Below, one piece after another: positions 13,140-22,343 of a DNA stretch of 64,000 nt. The DNA lies in assembly GCF_020360975.1 (NCBI RefSeq), contig NW_025408679.1, positions 1,426,001 through 1,490,000 of the forward strand, read 5' to 3'. Position 1 is the first letter of the stretch. Every line of letters begins with the position of its first letter. The notes beneath the pieces were generated by a model. It was not told the origin of the DNA and did not search any database. It saw nothing but the letters and a program-made list of their open reading frames with translations. A program made the position numbers and the translations under genes. The stretch comes from Hirsutella rhossiliensis (Eukaryota > Ascomycota > Sordariomycetes > Hypocreales > Ophiocordycipitaceae).

Positions 13140-13692
13140 TTTCCTAAAGAGAGATAAAAGAAATATATATAAAATATATAAAGGTAATATTAAAAGTAAG
13201 GGGTTAGATAAGTAAGGCAAAGATATTTAATTCTTACTAAGGTAATAATTATAGTAAGGGAGTAATTATTATATTACCTTTATTATCCTTCTTTCTTTTA
13301 TTTAACGCCCCTCTTTATACCTATTTAATATCTCGACTAATAAAGAAGATCCTACTTAAAGAAGCTACTAATATCCTCTTAATTACTAAGCTTTTTACTA
13401 GTTTTTCTCCTCTTTTCTAGCTATTACTAGTATATCTATCTTATCTTATACTACCTTTATAGGAAGCTATTACTACTTTTACTTCCCCTTATACCCCTAC
13501 CCTCTTTTCTATACCTCTTTTTAGCTCCTTCTTCCGTTTTTTATACTAGGTATTTTTAGCTTCCTAGGTCCCTCTTACTATAAGATATCTCTAAGAATAT
13601 AAATTAAGCTATACTTCGTAATATATTTAATCCCTTACTTTTAATTTTACTTTTAGGTATTTTATATATACTTCTTATATTTCTCTTTATAA
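13140..13692 (-). repeat. Inverted LTR abutting a sense LTR tail
   Basis: Positions 13140-13623 are a reverse-complement copy of the 476-bp LTR and act as the 5' LTR of the older antisense element. Directly after, about 13622-13692 repeats the last ~70 bp of the same LTR in the sense orientation. The LTR therefore folds back on part of itself. This suggests a second insertion or rearrangement at the LTR edge. Confidence 0.65.
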
Positions 13693-14993
13693 GATAAATA
13701 GGGAGATAGATTAACTTTAGAGAATATCTAAGTAAGGGAAAGCCTACTTAATACTCCTAGATATTTTAAAGTAGCTTCTCCTTTAATCGGCGGACTTCTC
13801 TTATACTAATACTTAAGGACCTTAACTTAAAGTATAGCGGCGTTACTATACGCTATATACTTAAAATACTATAAGAAAGCCTACTTATAATTATAGATCT
13901 TAGTTATATATTTATTTAAGATAACGCCTTAACTTATATAGTAGGTATTATATAAGTATAGCTTAGATAGTAGGTATAGAAAAATAAGGTAGAGTTAATT
14001 AACTAGCTACTACACTTACTTAACCTTAACCTTATAAAAAAAATATAGAAGCTACTTAAAAAGATTATTATAGAGAGTTACCTTAAGCTCTTAAGCCTTT
14101 TATAGAACTATACCTCTAAGTAAAAGCTCTCTTATATAGTAGTTAAGGTATAAGAAGAGCTTAAAGATAATATCCTTAATTATCTTATAGAATTAATACC
14201 TTAGTACTTTAAGCCCTTATTACTACTTATAGCTAGTATACTAAGTACTAGCTATAATACTAAGAATCTCCTCTTACTATTATATATAGTCTATTTTTTA
14301 GCTTTATAATTAACCTTCTATTAATATTATAATACGCTATTAAAAAGGGTGCCTTAAGGTAGTAATTTTCTATATAAGTAAGGTTAGCTAGAACTTTTAG
14401 TACTTAACTATAGTATTACTAGCTATATATAGTAATAGCTTATATATTATTATAGGCTAGGCTATACTATACGCCCTAGCTAAACTTATATAACCGACTA
14501 TTAATAGGCATAGTTAATTAACTAGCTAGGTAGCTTAGTTAATTTATCTTCTTTTACCCTCTACTACCGTTATAACGTAGTAGTCTAATTAAATAGCTGC
14601 CCTATAGTAACGAATAGTAGTATAACTACTACTTTAGCCCTTATAGGGCCGACCTATTATATATATATTTATATATATTAATTACGCTTACGCTAAGGTA
14701 CTATATATTTATTACTATAGCCTTACTTAATATAGATTAGATATAGGGAGGATAATTTAAGCGTATAGGACGTTTAAAAGGGGTCCTAGTTAACTACTAT
14801 ATTTAGTACTTCTAGATATAGCGATAGTATTATCTAAACTTTTAAGAATAAAGAGCGCGCCTATTAGTATATAAGCCTAACCTTTAATAGCTATATATTA
14901 GTCTATAGCCTACTAGGACCTTTGTTAGGTCGTGATAGTAACCTAATTAAATTAAGTAAAAGAAAAATATAGATCTAAGGGAATTAAAAAAAA
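13693..14993. other. AT-rich RIP sequence, nothing recognised
   Basis: CA and TG are still nearly absent until about 14,920. No reading frame or known motif was found. The change to normal composition falls within about 70 bp of the tRNA 3' end. Confidence 0.6.
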
Positions 14994-15115
14994 TGACATC
15001 TGAGGGATTCGAACCCTCGCCTATTACTAGACCGCGAGTGAAGTGGAGAGAGTGATGCGACCCACCCTCTTCATCCACCTGAACACGGCGCCTTAGACCA
15101 CTCGGCCAAAATGCC
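14994..15115 (-). tRNA. tRNA-Leu (anticodon CAG) with a 40-nt intron
   Basis: On the minus strand the gene reads with a 7-bp acceptor stem (GGCATTT with AGATGTC, including G-T pairs, discriminator A), D arm GCC/GGC, anticodon stem CCGTG/CGCGG, loop TTCAGGT with anticodon CAG, the long variable arm of a class II tRNA, and a T arm GAGGG-TTCGAAT-CCCTC. A 40-nt intron lies one base 3' of the anticodon, the standard position for nuclear tRNA introns. It decodes CUG. A T-run follows the 3' end on the minus strand (Pol III terminator). The gene marks the edge of the RIP block. Confidence 0.93.
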
Positions 15116-15852
15116 AGTTAACCTCTTTTGGTTGCTATGTGAGAGGACCAGAAGCGGCTCAAGCATGTTTGCAATGGGTCCACCGTCATCAGTGACGGGT
15201 AGGAACGATGTCAGTAATGGCTTTCTGGTGGCATACTTCGGATCCCTGACTCGAGGTGTGGGAGGAATAGAAAAAGAAACGACTTCCGACTAGCCTCGAG
15301 CTAGCTTTGTTTCGATTGTGTGGGCGAAAGAGGCGTCGTGGAAACGGTGCTGTTGAATCGTGTCAGATCTAAGCAGTGGAGGTCACGTGATAGGACCCTG
15401 GGGACTCTTCTTTGTTCACCCGCACAATCGCACATCCTCCAGGGCCTCTTCTTGGCTCATCCATCTGATCCGCGTGCAATTACCACATCAGGCTAATCGG
15501 GAACTCATGAGCCTCAGCCTCTATTCATTGACGTCTATCGATCGGGGGCAGCGAGCTTCACCGGACGCCTCAGATCGAGACCTGGCAGAAGCATAAGAGC
15601 CTGCTGTTCGACCAAGTCCAGTGCTGGTAAACAACTCCATACTCATGCTGGTCCAGAATTCATCATCGTGTCGTCTCTCCAATCCACTCTTCTACATGAT
15701 CCTCGCCATCAAACGCCCATGATTTCGTCTTGTGTGCTCTGGCAGCGTCTCTCTGTCCAGACCCAGTCGTCTCCAGCACCACCATATTGCCCCCTTTCAA
15801 CTTGCATGCCTTGCTCCCCAAAACAACTCTTCCATGTTTCCATCCGCCCCCT
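15116..15852. other. Intergenic, no gene seen
   Basis: Normal base composition with only short overlapping frames and no recognisable domain. A CACGTG sits at about 15384. It is the region between the tRNA and the 3' end of the Zn2Cys6 gene. Confidence 0.5.
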
Positions 15853-17499
15853 CTAGACGGCCAAGATGCGAAACCCCCTCTGCTGCAAGTCCCTCGCCAA
15901 CGGCCGCCAGTCAGGCAACGGGCCCGCCCAGAACATGCGCAGGAAGCGCAGGATGTCGAGAAAGTGGCGGAAGCCCGTGGCGCGCGTCATCAGGTCCAGC
16001 AGGGCCGCAATGGCTGCCTGCCGGCCCGCGTCGCCGTAGCACTCGGTGCCCGCGACAAAGGCCGGCCAGGGCAGGTTCTGGGCGCACAGCGTCGCGTCCT
16101 CGAGCGCCGCCAGCTGCGCAAACAGCCGCGCCAGCGCCGCCCGCCGGTCGTTGTGCTCGGCGGCCACGTGGCCCAGGCACCGGTACGCGTAGAGCACGGC
16201 GGCGTCGTGGTAGATGTTGACGAGGCGCACGAAATCGCGCCCCACGGCCGTCGCCGGCACCTGCAGACGGCCCGCGGCGAGCATGGTGGCGCGCGTGGCC
16301 TGCTCGAAGCGTGAGCGGATGGCCGTGGCGCTGCGCCAGTTGGCGTCGCTGTCGTCGTCGTCGTCGTCGTCGTCGCTGTCGTCGGGGGGTGCCGAGGAGC
16401 CCGGGCGGCGCGAGACGAGGGTGACGTGGTGCAGGGCCTCGAGGAACTGGGTAAACAGGCCGTCGGCCATGCTCCGAGGCGGCAGGACGGCGCGCTCGAC
16501 GTCGGCCAGGTCGAAGGAGGTGGTGGAGCAGAGAATGTCGAGGATGGACATTTGGTTGCGCAGAAAGTCGAAGACGCGCGCGGCGCAGGCGTCGTGATGG
16601 CCAAAGACGTTGACAATGGTCCGCGCCGCCATGCGATGGCTCTCGGCCGCCGCCGCCTGGGCATTGGCCATCTCGTACGTGGATATGATGAGGATGGCGG
16701 CCAGCATCCACTCGGCATCGGCAATGTCGGCCTCGCCCGTCAGCGCCGCCGACCCGCCCGTCATCAGGCGGCCCGTCATGTCGCGCACGCGGCGCTGGAT
16801 CAGGCCCAGGCAGGCGTCGCGCGCCTCCTCGGAGAAGCGCGGCACGGCCTGGCCAAACGTCATGCCGCCGTGGTGCGCCGAGATGGCGGCGACGGCGAGC
16901 CGCAGGCCCGGCGTGTTGGCCGCCAGCGGGAGCACGCGCCGCCGGTAGTCGTTGTCCTCGGTGTCGAACCAGACCATGAGGCCGGCAATGTTGCGGTCGT
17001 AGTATTCGATAAAGGCCCGCGCCGACTTGCGCAGCGTCAGGTCGGGGCTGCGGCCGAGGCTGCGGCCGCCGTCGGCGTCGTCGTCGGCGGCGACGGCGGC
17101 CTCGGCCGCAGGCCGCTCCGCCCGGCCACCGTCCTCCGGCCTCGGCCCCGGCCCCGGCTTAGTTTCGGCCTCGGCCCCGGCGGCCTCTCCTCCTCCTCCT
17201 GCCCCGCCCGTGTCGTGCCCCGGAATCGGCACGTTGCGGCCCTTGAGCCTCCCGCGCACGGCGACGCCCCCCGCCCAGCGCAGCCGCGGCCCGTAGCCCG
17301 GGCACTCGAGCCCCCTCTTGTTGCACTTCTTGCACGCGGGCTGCGCCAGGTCGCACCTGATGCGGCGCCGCGTGCAGGTGCTGCAGCCCGTGTTTTTCTT
17401 GTTCGCCATGGCCGGCCCACCCGCCTCTCCGCTGTTGTCGAGTCTGTCGGTTCCGAGGACGCCGATGGGGATGCGCATGGAGAGTCGCCCGTGGTCCAC
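15853..17499 (-). CDS. Zn2Cys6 fungal transcription factor
   Basis: Likely a nuclear sequence-specific regulator with an N-terminal zinc binuclear cluster. The motif C-x2-C-x6-C-x6-C-x2-C-x6-C begins at GCSTCTRRRIRC and ends LECPGYGP, just after the methionine at 17409. A basic linker, a Gly/Ala/Glu-rich disordered stretch, and a long helical region (about residues 165-545) of the fungal-specific regulator type follow. An acidic tract of eight Asp lies near the middle. The frame opens at 17499 (548 aa), but ATG 17409 (518 aa) places the zinc cluster at residues 9-36 and is the more usual layout, so I prefer it. No intron is needed. The target genes cannot be told from sequence. The neighbour upstream is divergent. 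Confidence 0.85.
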   Translation of the reverse strand: MDHGRLSMRIPIGVLGTDRLDNSGEAGGPAMANKKNTGCSTCTRRRIRCDLAQPACKKCNKRGLECPGYGPRLRWAGGVAVRGRLKGRNVPIPGHDTGGAGGGGEAAGAEAETKPGPGPRPEDGGRAERPAAEAAVAADDDADGGRSLGRSPDLTLRKSARAFIEYYDRNIAGLMVWFDTEDNDYRRRVLPLAANTPGLRLAVAAISAHHGGMTFGQAVPRFSEEARDACLGLIQRRVRDMTGRLMTGGSAALTGEADIADAEWMLAAILIISTYEMANAQAAAAESHRMAARTIVNVFGHHDACAARVFDFLRNQMSILDILCSTTSFDLADVERAVLPPRSMADGLFTQFLEALHHVTLVSRRPGSSAPPDDSDDDDDDDDSDANWRSATAIRSRFEQATRATMLAAGRLQVPATAVGRDFVRLVNIYHDAAVLYAYRCLGHVAAEHNDRRAALARLFAQLAALEDATLCAQNLPWPAFVAGTECYGDAGRQAAIAALLDLMTRATGFRHFLDILRFLRMFWAGPLPDWRPLARDLQQRGFRILAV

Positions 17500-18548
17500 G
17501 CGGCTTCTAGAACCACGCCCCCTCTCTTGAAGAATGCAGCGGTCCCCAAAAGGAAAATAAAACCGGGGCGTCGGCTGCGGGCCACGATGCCCATGCCGAA
17601 ACGCGGGGGAGACGGCGCGGCTTTTTTCGATTCTGCAGCATCGGTTCGGCAGTTGAGTTGCATCTCAAAGCCATGTCGGAAACAGCTGACTTTTAGAAAC
17701 GACATAGGTATCTCTCTCTTTCGCCGACGTCGGAAAACGGCTCGGCTCGGCCGTCAAAGGCCGCCGCCTGCTTGGTCAAGACGCCGCTGTCGACGTCGAC
17801 TGACTTACATAAAAACGGACATGCATTTGAACGGCAAACTGAACCCTGGATCAACTCGAAAAGACGGGTTCGACTCATCCTCTGCCCGGGTGCCGGTTAC
17901 ACAGCCAACCAAGCCACCCGGCTCAACCCTCAGCTCCCTTCCACCACTTGCTTGAGCCTCACCTTGCTCTCCTCACCTTGCTCTCCTCACCTTGCTCTCC
18001 TCACCTTGCTCTCTTCACCTTACTCTCCTCACCTTGCTCTCCTCCCCAATGCACGCGCCCTGGCATTCTCCAGCTGCAAACAAGAGCGCTTCCAGAAAGA
18101 CTCCAGTCCGCATTGCCTGCGCAATTCGTTGCCCTTTCCCTCTCTTCCAAACACCCAATGCTCACCCTCTTGTCTCCCGTCGTCGCCATGGACAACGAAC
18201 GGCGCGCCTCAATGTTCCTTCCCGCGACGCCCCTGTTCACGGCAATGCTTTGCGACGCGTGCGTGTGCGTGTGCGTGTGCGCGCTTCCCTCTTCTTCTTC
18301 TTCTTCTTCTTCCAACTCTGATCCCGTCCGCCTGCTGTTCTTCTCCCGCTCCCACATGCGTTTCTCGTCACATTCTGGTCCGCAGTCGTCAAGGACTGCA
18401 GACAACGCCCCCCAACACAGCATCTCGACAGAAACCCGCGCGCCACGCAGAGCCGCAAAGCAAATCTCTCTCCGCTAATTCAAGCTCGGCCCAAGGCCAA
18501 TCTCTTCCTTCTTTACCCCAGTCCGCAAAGCCCTCGTCCTGTGGAACC
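17500..18548. promoter_or_regulatory. Shared upstream region with simple repeats
   Basis: This is the divergent intergenic region between the Zn2Cys6 gene (-) and the coiled-coil gene (+). It holds a 14-bp tandem repeat (17958-18041), a GT/GC-rich microsatellite (about 18257-18281) and a CTT-type run (about 18292-18312). Long frames across it come from low complexity and show no domain. Confidence 0.5.
17958..18041 (+). repeat. 14-bp tandem repeat, six copies
   Basis: The unit CTCACCTTGCTCTC occurs six times head to tail, with small changes in the fifth copy. It is pyrimidine-rich on the + strand and lies about 510 bp upstream of the coiled-coil gene start, probably in its promoter or leader. 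Confidence 0.9.
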
Positions 18549-19181
18549 ATGGCTCCCACATCGCCACAGCGATCCGACACCCCCCGGCCTCCAAAGCTGC
18601 ACTATCCTCAGACCATGGAGCTCGACGACGACGCCGACGCCGACGCCGACGACGAATCCGACCCTCGCCCAGCCAACTCCAGTCCCCGAGCCTCGCGATC
18701 CCCGTCCCAAGAGCTACCCGACGTCCCGCGGGTCTCGCCATACGCCTCCCAGACCCCTTACCAAGACATGCTCGCCGAAGCCGCGCGGTCTGTCGGCCTC
18801 GCACCATTCGTCCCCTCGACTATCGTCGACCCCATCATCTGTTCCGACGACGCGCGCCAGGGCTCTCCCTCCTACCCAGCCGACGATAAGGCGTCCGCAT
18901 CCAGCACGGCCCATCCCGCGTATGCATCTTCCTCTCCACCTCTGCCCCGAGCTCTCTTCGCCCCCGACGAGGACGAGGATGACGACAGCCTACTTGACAG
19001 GTCGCAGCTGCTTGCTCGAATTGAGATCCTCCGCCGAGAGCTCGATCGGGCCATCCGCGAGAAGCAGCACCTCGAGGAGCGCAGAGAAAGGACACTCGAG
19101 GAGAACCACAAGCTCGCCACCAGGCTGTCCGAGCTGCAGCAGCGATTAGAGGACAATCGCAGCAAACCCATAAGCCCCTAG
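18549..19181 (+). CDS. Hypothetical protein with C-terminal coiled coil
   Basis: The predicted protein is 210 aa from the ATG at 18549 (context AACCATGG); the frame is open further upstream only through low-complexity leader. The N-terminal 140 residues are Pro/Ser/Asp-rich and probably disordered, with an acidic DDDADADADDE run near residue 23. A conserved-looking patch reads SPYASQTPYQDMLAEAARSVG around residues 60-80. The last 60 residues form a long charged helix with heptad leucines (RSQLLARIEILRRELDRAIR and LATRLSELQQRL), a coiled coil likely to mediate oligomerisation. No basic DNA-binding region precedes it, so it is not a bZIP. I do not recognise the family and assign no function. 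Confidence 0.6.
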   Translation: MAPTSPQRSDTPRPPKLHYPQTMELDDDADADADDESDPRPANSSPRASRSPSQELPDVPRVSPYASQTPYQDMLAEAARSVGLAPFVPSTIVDPIICSDDARQGSPSYPADDKASASSTAHPAYASSSPPLPRALFAPDEDEDDDSLLDRSQLLARIEILRRELDRAIREKQHLEERRERTLEENHKLATRLSELQQRLEDNRSKPISP

Positions 19182-19596
19182 CTATCAGCAGCAGCATCTT
19201 CATCTTCATCGTCTGCTCACCAACGAGAATAGGACACGCATTAATGTGTAGAAAAGAGACTGCCCCCATGCTTTGGGCTGCGCAAGCCTTTCCAGTCGCG
19301 GATTCAGCAGCGTCATGACTAGGTACAGCGGAGCATTCATACCCAGCAAGATTAAATAGCAAGCAAATCGACTCCACCGTCCTAAACTCCCTTGCCTCTT
19401 CAGCAAGAACCGAGGCGCATGTTGGTCATGGGCCAGGACCACAATCATCGTGGCCGCCTCACCACTGCCGATGAGCCTTCCCAGCGCATTAAAGCCCACG
19501 CTGTGTGGCACAAAAGGCCGTGTAGCGAGAGCAGGACTGTCATCCATCCGCCATTAGAGTCTCCCAAGCCAGCGTAACATGATTCCATTCTCCACC
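19182..19596. other. Convergent intergenic region
   Basis: Lies between the convergent coiled-coil gene and the minus-strand gene. A 113-codon minus-strand frame (19206-19547) contains one hydrophobic stretch (CYLILLGMNAPLYLVMTLL), but it has no homologue that I recognise and lies where two 3' UTRs are expected. Confidence 0.4.
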
Positions 19597-22343
19597 TCAG
19601 TGTAGTCGTTCCGTCACGTATACCATGGCCGCCAAGCCCGCGCAGCATCTGGTGCTCATCTCGTGTTTGCACCACGGGCACTTGACCGTCATCGAGATGG
19701 CCCCCGCGTACCCCATCGTGTCCCGGCCGCTCAGCGCCGACTCGGGACTCGCCATGGCCTCGTACAGGTTGCTCGGCATGTCATGGTAGAACTTGCAGCG
19801 ACAGCACTCGACAAACATCTTGGCTATCGGGTCGCGGTCCCGGGAGGTTAGGCCCGGTGTCGTTGTATACTGCGCGTGTTGGCTGGCATCCGACGGTCGC
19901 GATCCTTCCGAGCGTGTAGTAGCAGGAGATGGCAGGTCCCCAGGCAGCGCAAACGACGCAGGAGGACCCAGTCGCGTCTTCAGGCCCCGAGCCGAGGGGG
20001 CGGGGGGCAGTCGGCGCGCCTCCTCGAGGTAGTTGGCCGCCTCGGGTCGTGGCGATATGGCCCTTAGTTGCGGTGCTCTCCAGGACTGGTTCCCAGGCAC
20101 CATCGATAGGCGCGGAAAACGCGACGCGCCCTTGTCCTTGGTAACCATGGACTGATGGTTCGGCACCGGGATAAAAGTGCGGTGTGCCACGAGCCCCCCC
20201 ATTTCATGGTCGCCGCGGCGTTCAATGCTTGGACTTGGCGCCGTAGCCTCGTGGTAGGACGCAAGAACCTGGTCTTTGAACTCGTGGTTTCCCTTGCCAT
20301 CCACCGTTTCACTGATCCGCGCGGCAGGACGAGCGTCATCGTGGGACACCTTGGTCGCCGTCGAGTCAAACGAGAAGCCCTTGGCGCCGTGGCCCGGTGT
20401 GGGCAACCCTTTGTCAGACACGGATCGCGATGTGGCCGGCGTGCTCGGTGGAGAAGGCGAGTGGAACTCGTCCGAGCACGACTCGTCCGGGGAGCTGACG
20501 GGTAGGCTCTTTGTGCGAGTCGTCCAAGTGGGCGACTTCAGTGCCTTGGCCTCGGCCAACCGCAGCATCGGGGACAGAGAGCGCCGGACCGCCTCGCGGG
20601 ACGCGTCAAGTTTATCGGCAGCTTGAGGAGCGATACCATCTGGGGGCATCGTCGATTTCCTAGCCTCCATGTTACGAGCCGACTGCCCTGGCGCCGACGC
20701 TTCCGCTTTGGAAGAGGCGCGGAGCGGTTCGGCAGCCTCGGCGGGAAGCGGGGGGACAGGCACGGCATCGTCCGCGTGCAGCAGCGAGCTGCGACGAGGG
20801 CTGCGACGAGGCGGGTCGGGCGGTGTGGACGGAGCGGTTCGATATCCGGTTGAAGCGTTGCCTCGAGAGTTGGGGCGGATGTACTCGTATTCTTGACCGT
20901 CTGTAGCCTCGCTGAAATCATCGTGGGCGGGCGAGATGCCCGCAAAAGCAATGTGGTGAGCCTGCTCCATGGAACGCTCTTCGGCGGTCCACCTATCCGC
21001 ACCCGGTGCTGGCTTCTCGACGGCTTCCTCGTTGACCTGAGACTCCGCCACCGTCTCGTTTGTCCGAGGCTGGTGATTCTGGTGTCTCTCAGGCTCCCCC
21101 GCATCCTCGACCTCGCTGGACTGTGTTTCTGGCGCCGCAGACGTCGGACTGATCGGCTGAGTTGACGGCTTCAGACCAACACGAGCGCGCCACCGGCCAA
21201 TCTTGCTAAGATCAGGCACGGCGGGTGCCGTCGGCGAGACTAGCGGCCGTTTCCTCGTGTGTTTCTCATGTCGGGTGATTGGCGGGTAAGATCGCGTGAC
21301 AGAACCCTTGGGCTCGCCCGAAGGACGATTCGGCGGGGGCGGCGACCGGAGGGGCTCGGTCATGGAATTGTTGGCCTTGTCATGGCGGAGTGCAGGGTGA
21401 GTGGCGGACTCATCTCCCTTTGCCTGCTGATCGAGGACCCTGTCGTTGGCGAGGTGCCTCTGCAGCTCAAGCTTGATGCCGCCGACAAACTCGGGCTCGA
21501 CGGGTGGGTCGACAGACTGCCGACGGAAGCCCAAGGGCGACCTGATGAGGGAGGCAAAGGAGCTCGAGCGGCTTCGGGACTTGCGCGGCGCACGTTCCTT
21601 GTCGGGACTCTTGATGCCAGCGTCGACACGGCGGCCACGAGGCTCCGGCACGGCGCCCTCTGCCCTCCTCAGGGGATCTGTCGAGCTGGCTGGCGGGGGC
21701 TGCTTGCTAAGCCGGGTCTTCTTGGCCTTTGCCTGAGCCGTCTTTGCGGCCTCTTCCTTCTCGCGCTTCTCCATCTTCTTCTCCTTGCGGCGGCGGCCGT
21801 GGGCTTCCCAGCTGGGCGACACGCAGATGGACTGCTCATCGACATCCTTGGTCTTGGGGGAAACGGGACGGGTGACGACCCGGGGGGTCATCTTTTCGGC
21901 GAGGTTGACGGGCGCGGATGCCCTCTGGTGGCGGGGACCAGAGTCGGTGTCGACGACAAGAGGCGAGCTTCGCTTGATGGGAGACGAGGCGCGACGGAGG
22001 GCGTCGGCCGTCTCTGGAGAGCGAGTCTTGGCGCGGCGCGTCTGGAGGCTGGCGCCCTCAGGCTTGTGGGCAGCTGATGTAGATTGACGGGGGGGTCTGC
22101 TGGCTTGGAGTCGCTCAATCTAAAACGGTGTAGCAAGCAAGGCCGGGGTTAGTGCAAGAAGTCCAGGGACGCGAGGGGAGACAACGGCCCGGTGAGCAAG
22201 GCATGACGCCACCTCACACAGAGCAGCCACAGAGGAGCAAAGTTGGACAGCAACGGGAGCTTCCATACCATGTATGCCCTCTCGAGCTCCAGCATGCGGC
22301 GGAAGCTGTTTGAGCGACCGGATTGCTTCTCGACGTCGGCCAT
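19597..22343 (-). CDS. Large disordered protein with C-terminal Cys cluster
   Basis: Two exons, 22269-22343 and 19597-22119, give 865 aa. Exon 1 starts MADVEKQSGRSNSFRRMLEL; the intron begins GTATGG and ends TTTTAG, and the frame joins at AYM/IERLQ (phase 0). The single open exon 2 would otherwise start artificially at 21891. The protein is rich in Ser, Pro, Arg and Lys with a long Lys/Glu-rich helix (about residues 120-160, KEKKMEKREKEEAAKTAQAK) and is mostly disordered. The last 70 residues hold a likely metal-binding cluster: ECCRCKFYHDMPS followed about 30 residues later by VKCPWCKHEM and a CC pair. This layout resembles conserved uncharacterised fungal proteins; I do not know a function. 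Confidence 0.7.

Noticed and set aside
16426..17955. Plus-strand open frame of 509 codons over the Zn2Cys6 gene
   Set aside because: Shadow of the GC-rich antisense gene; the zinc cluster on the other strand is decisive.
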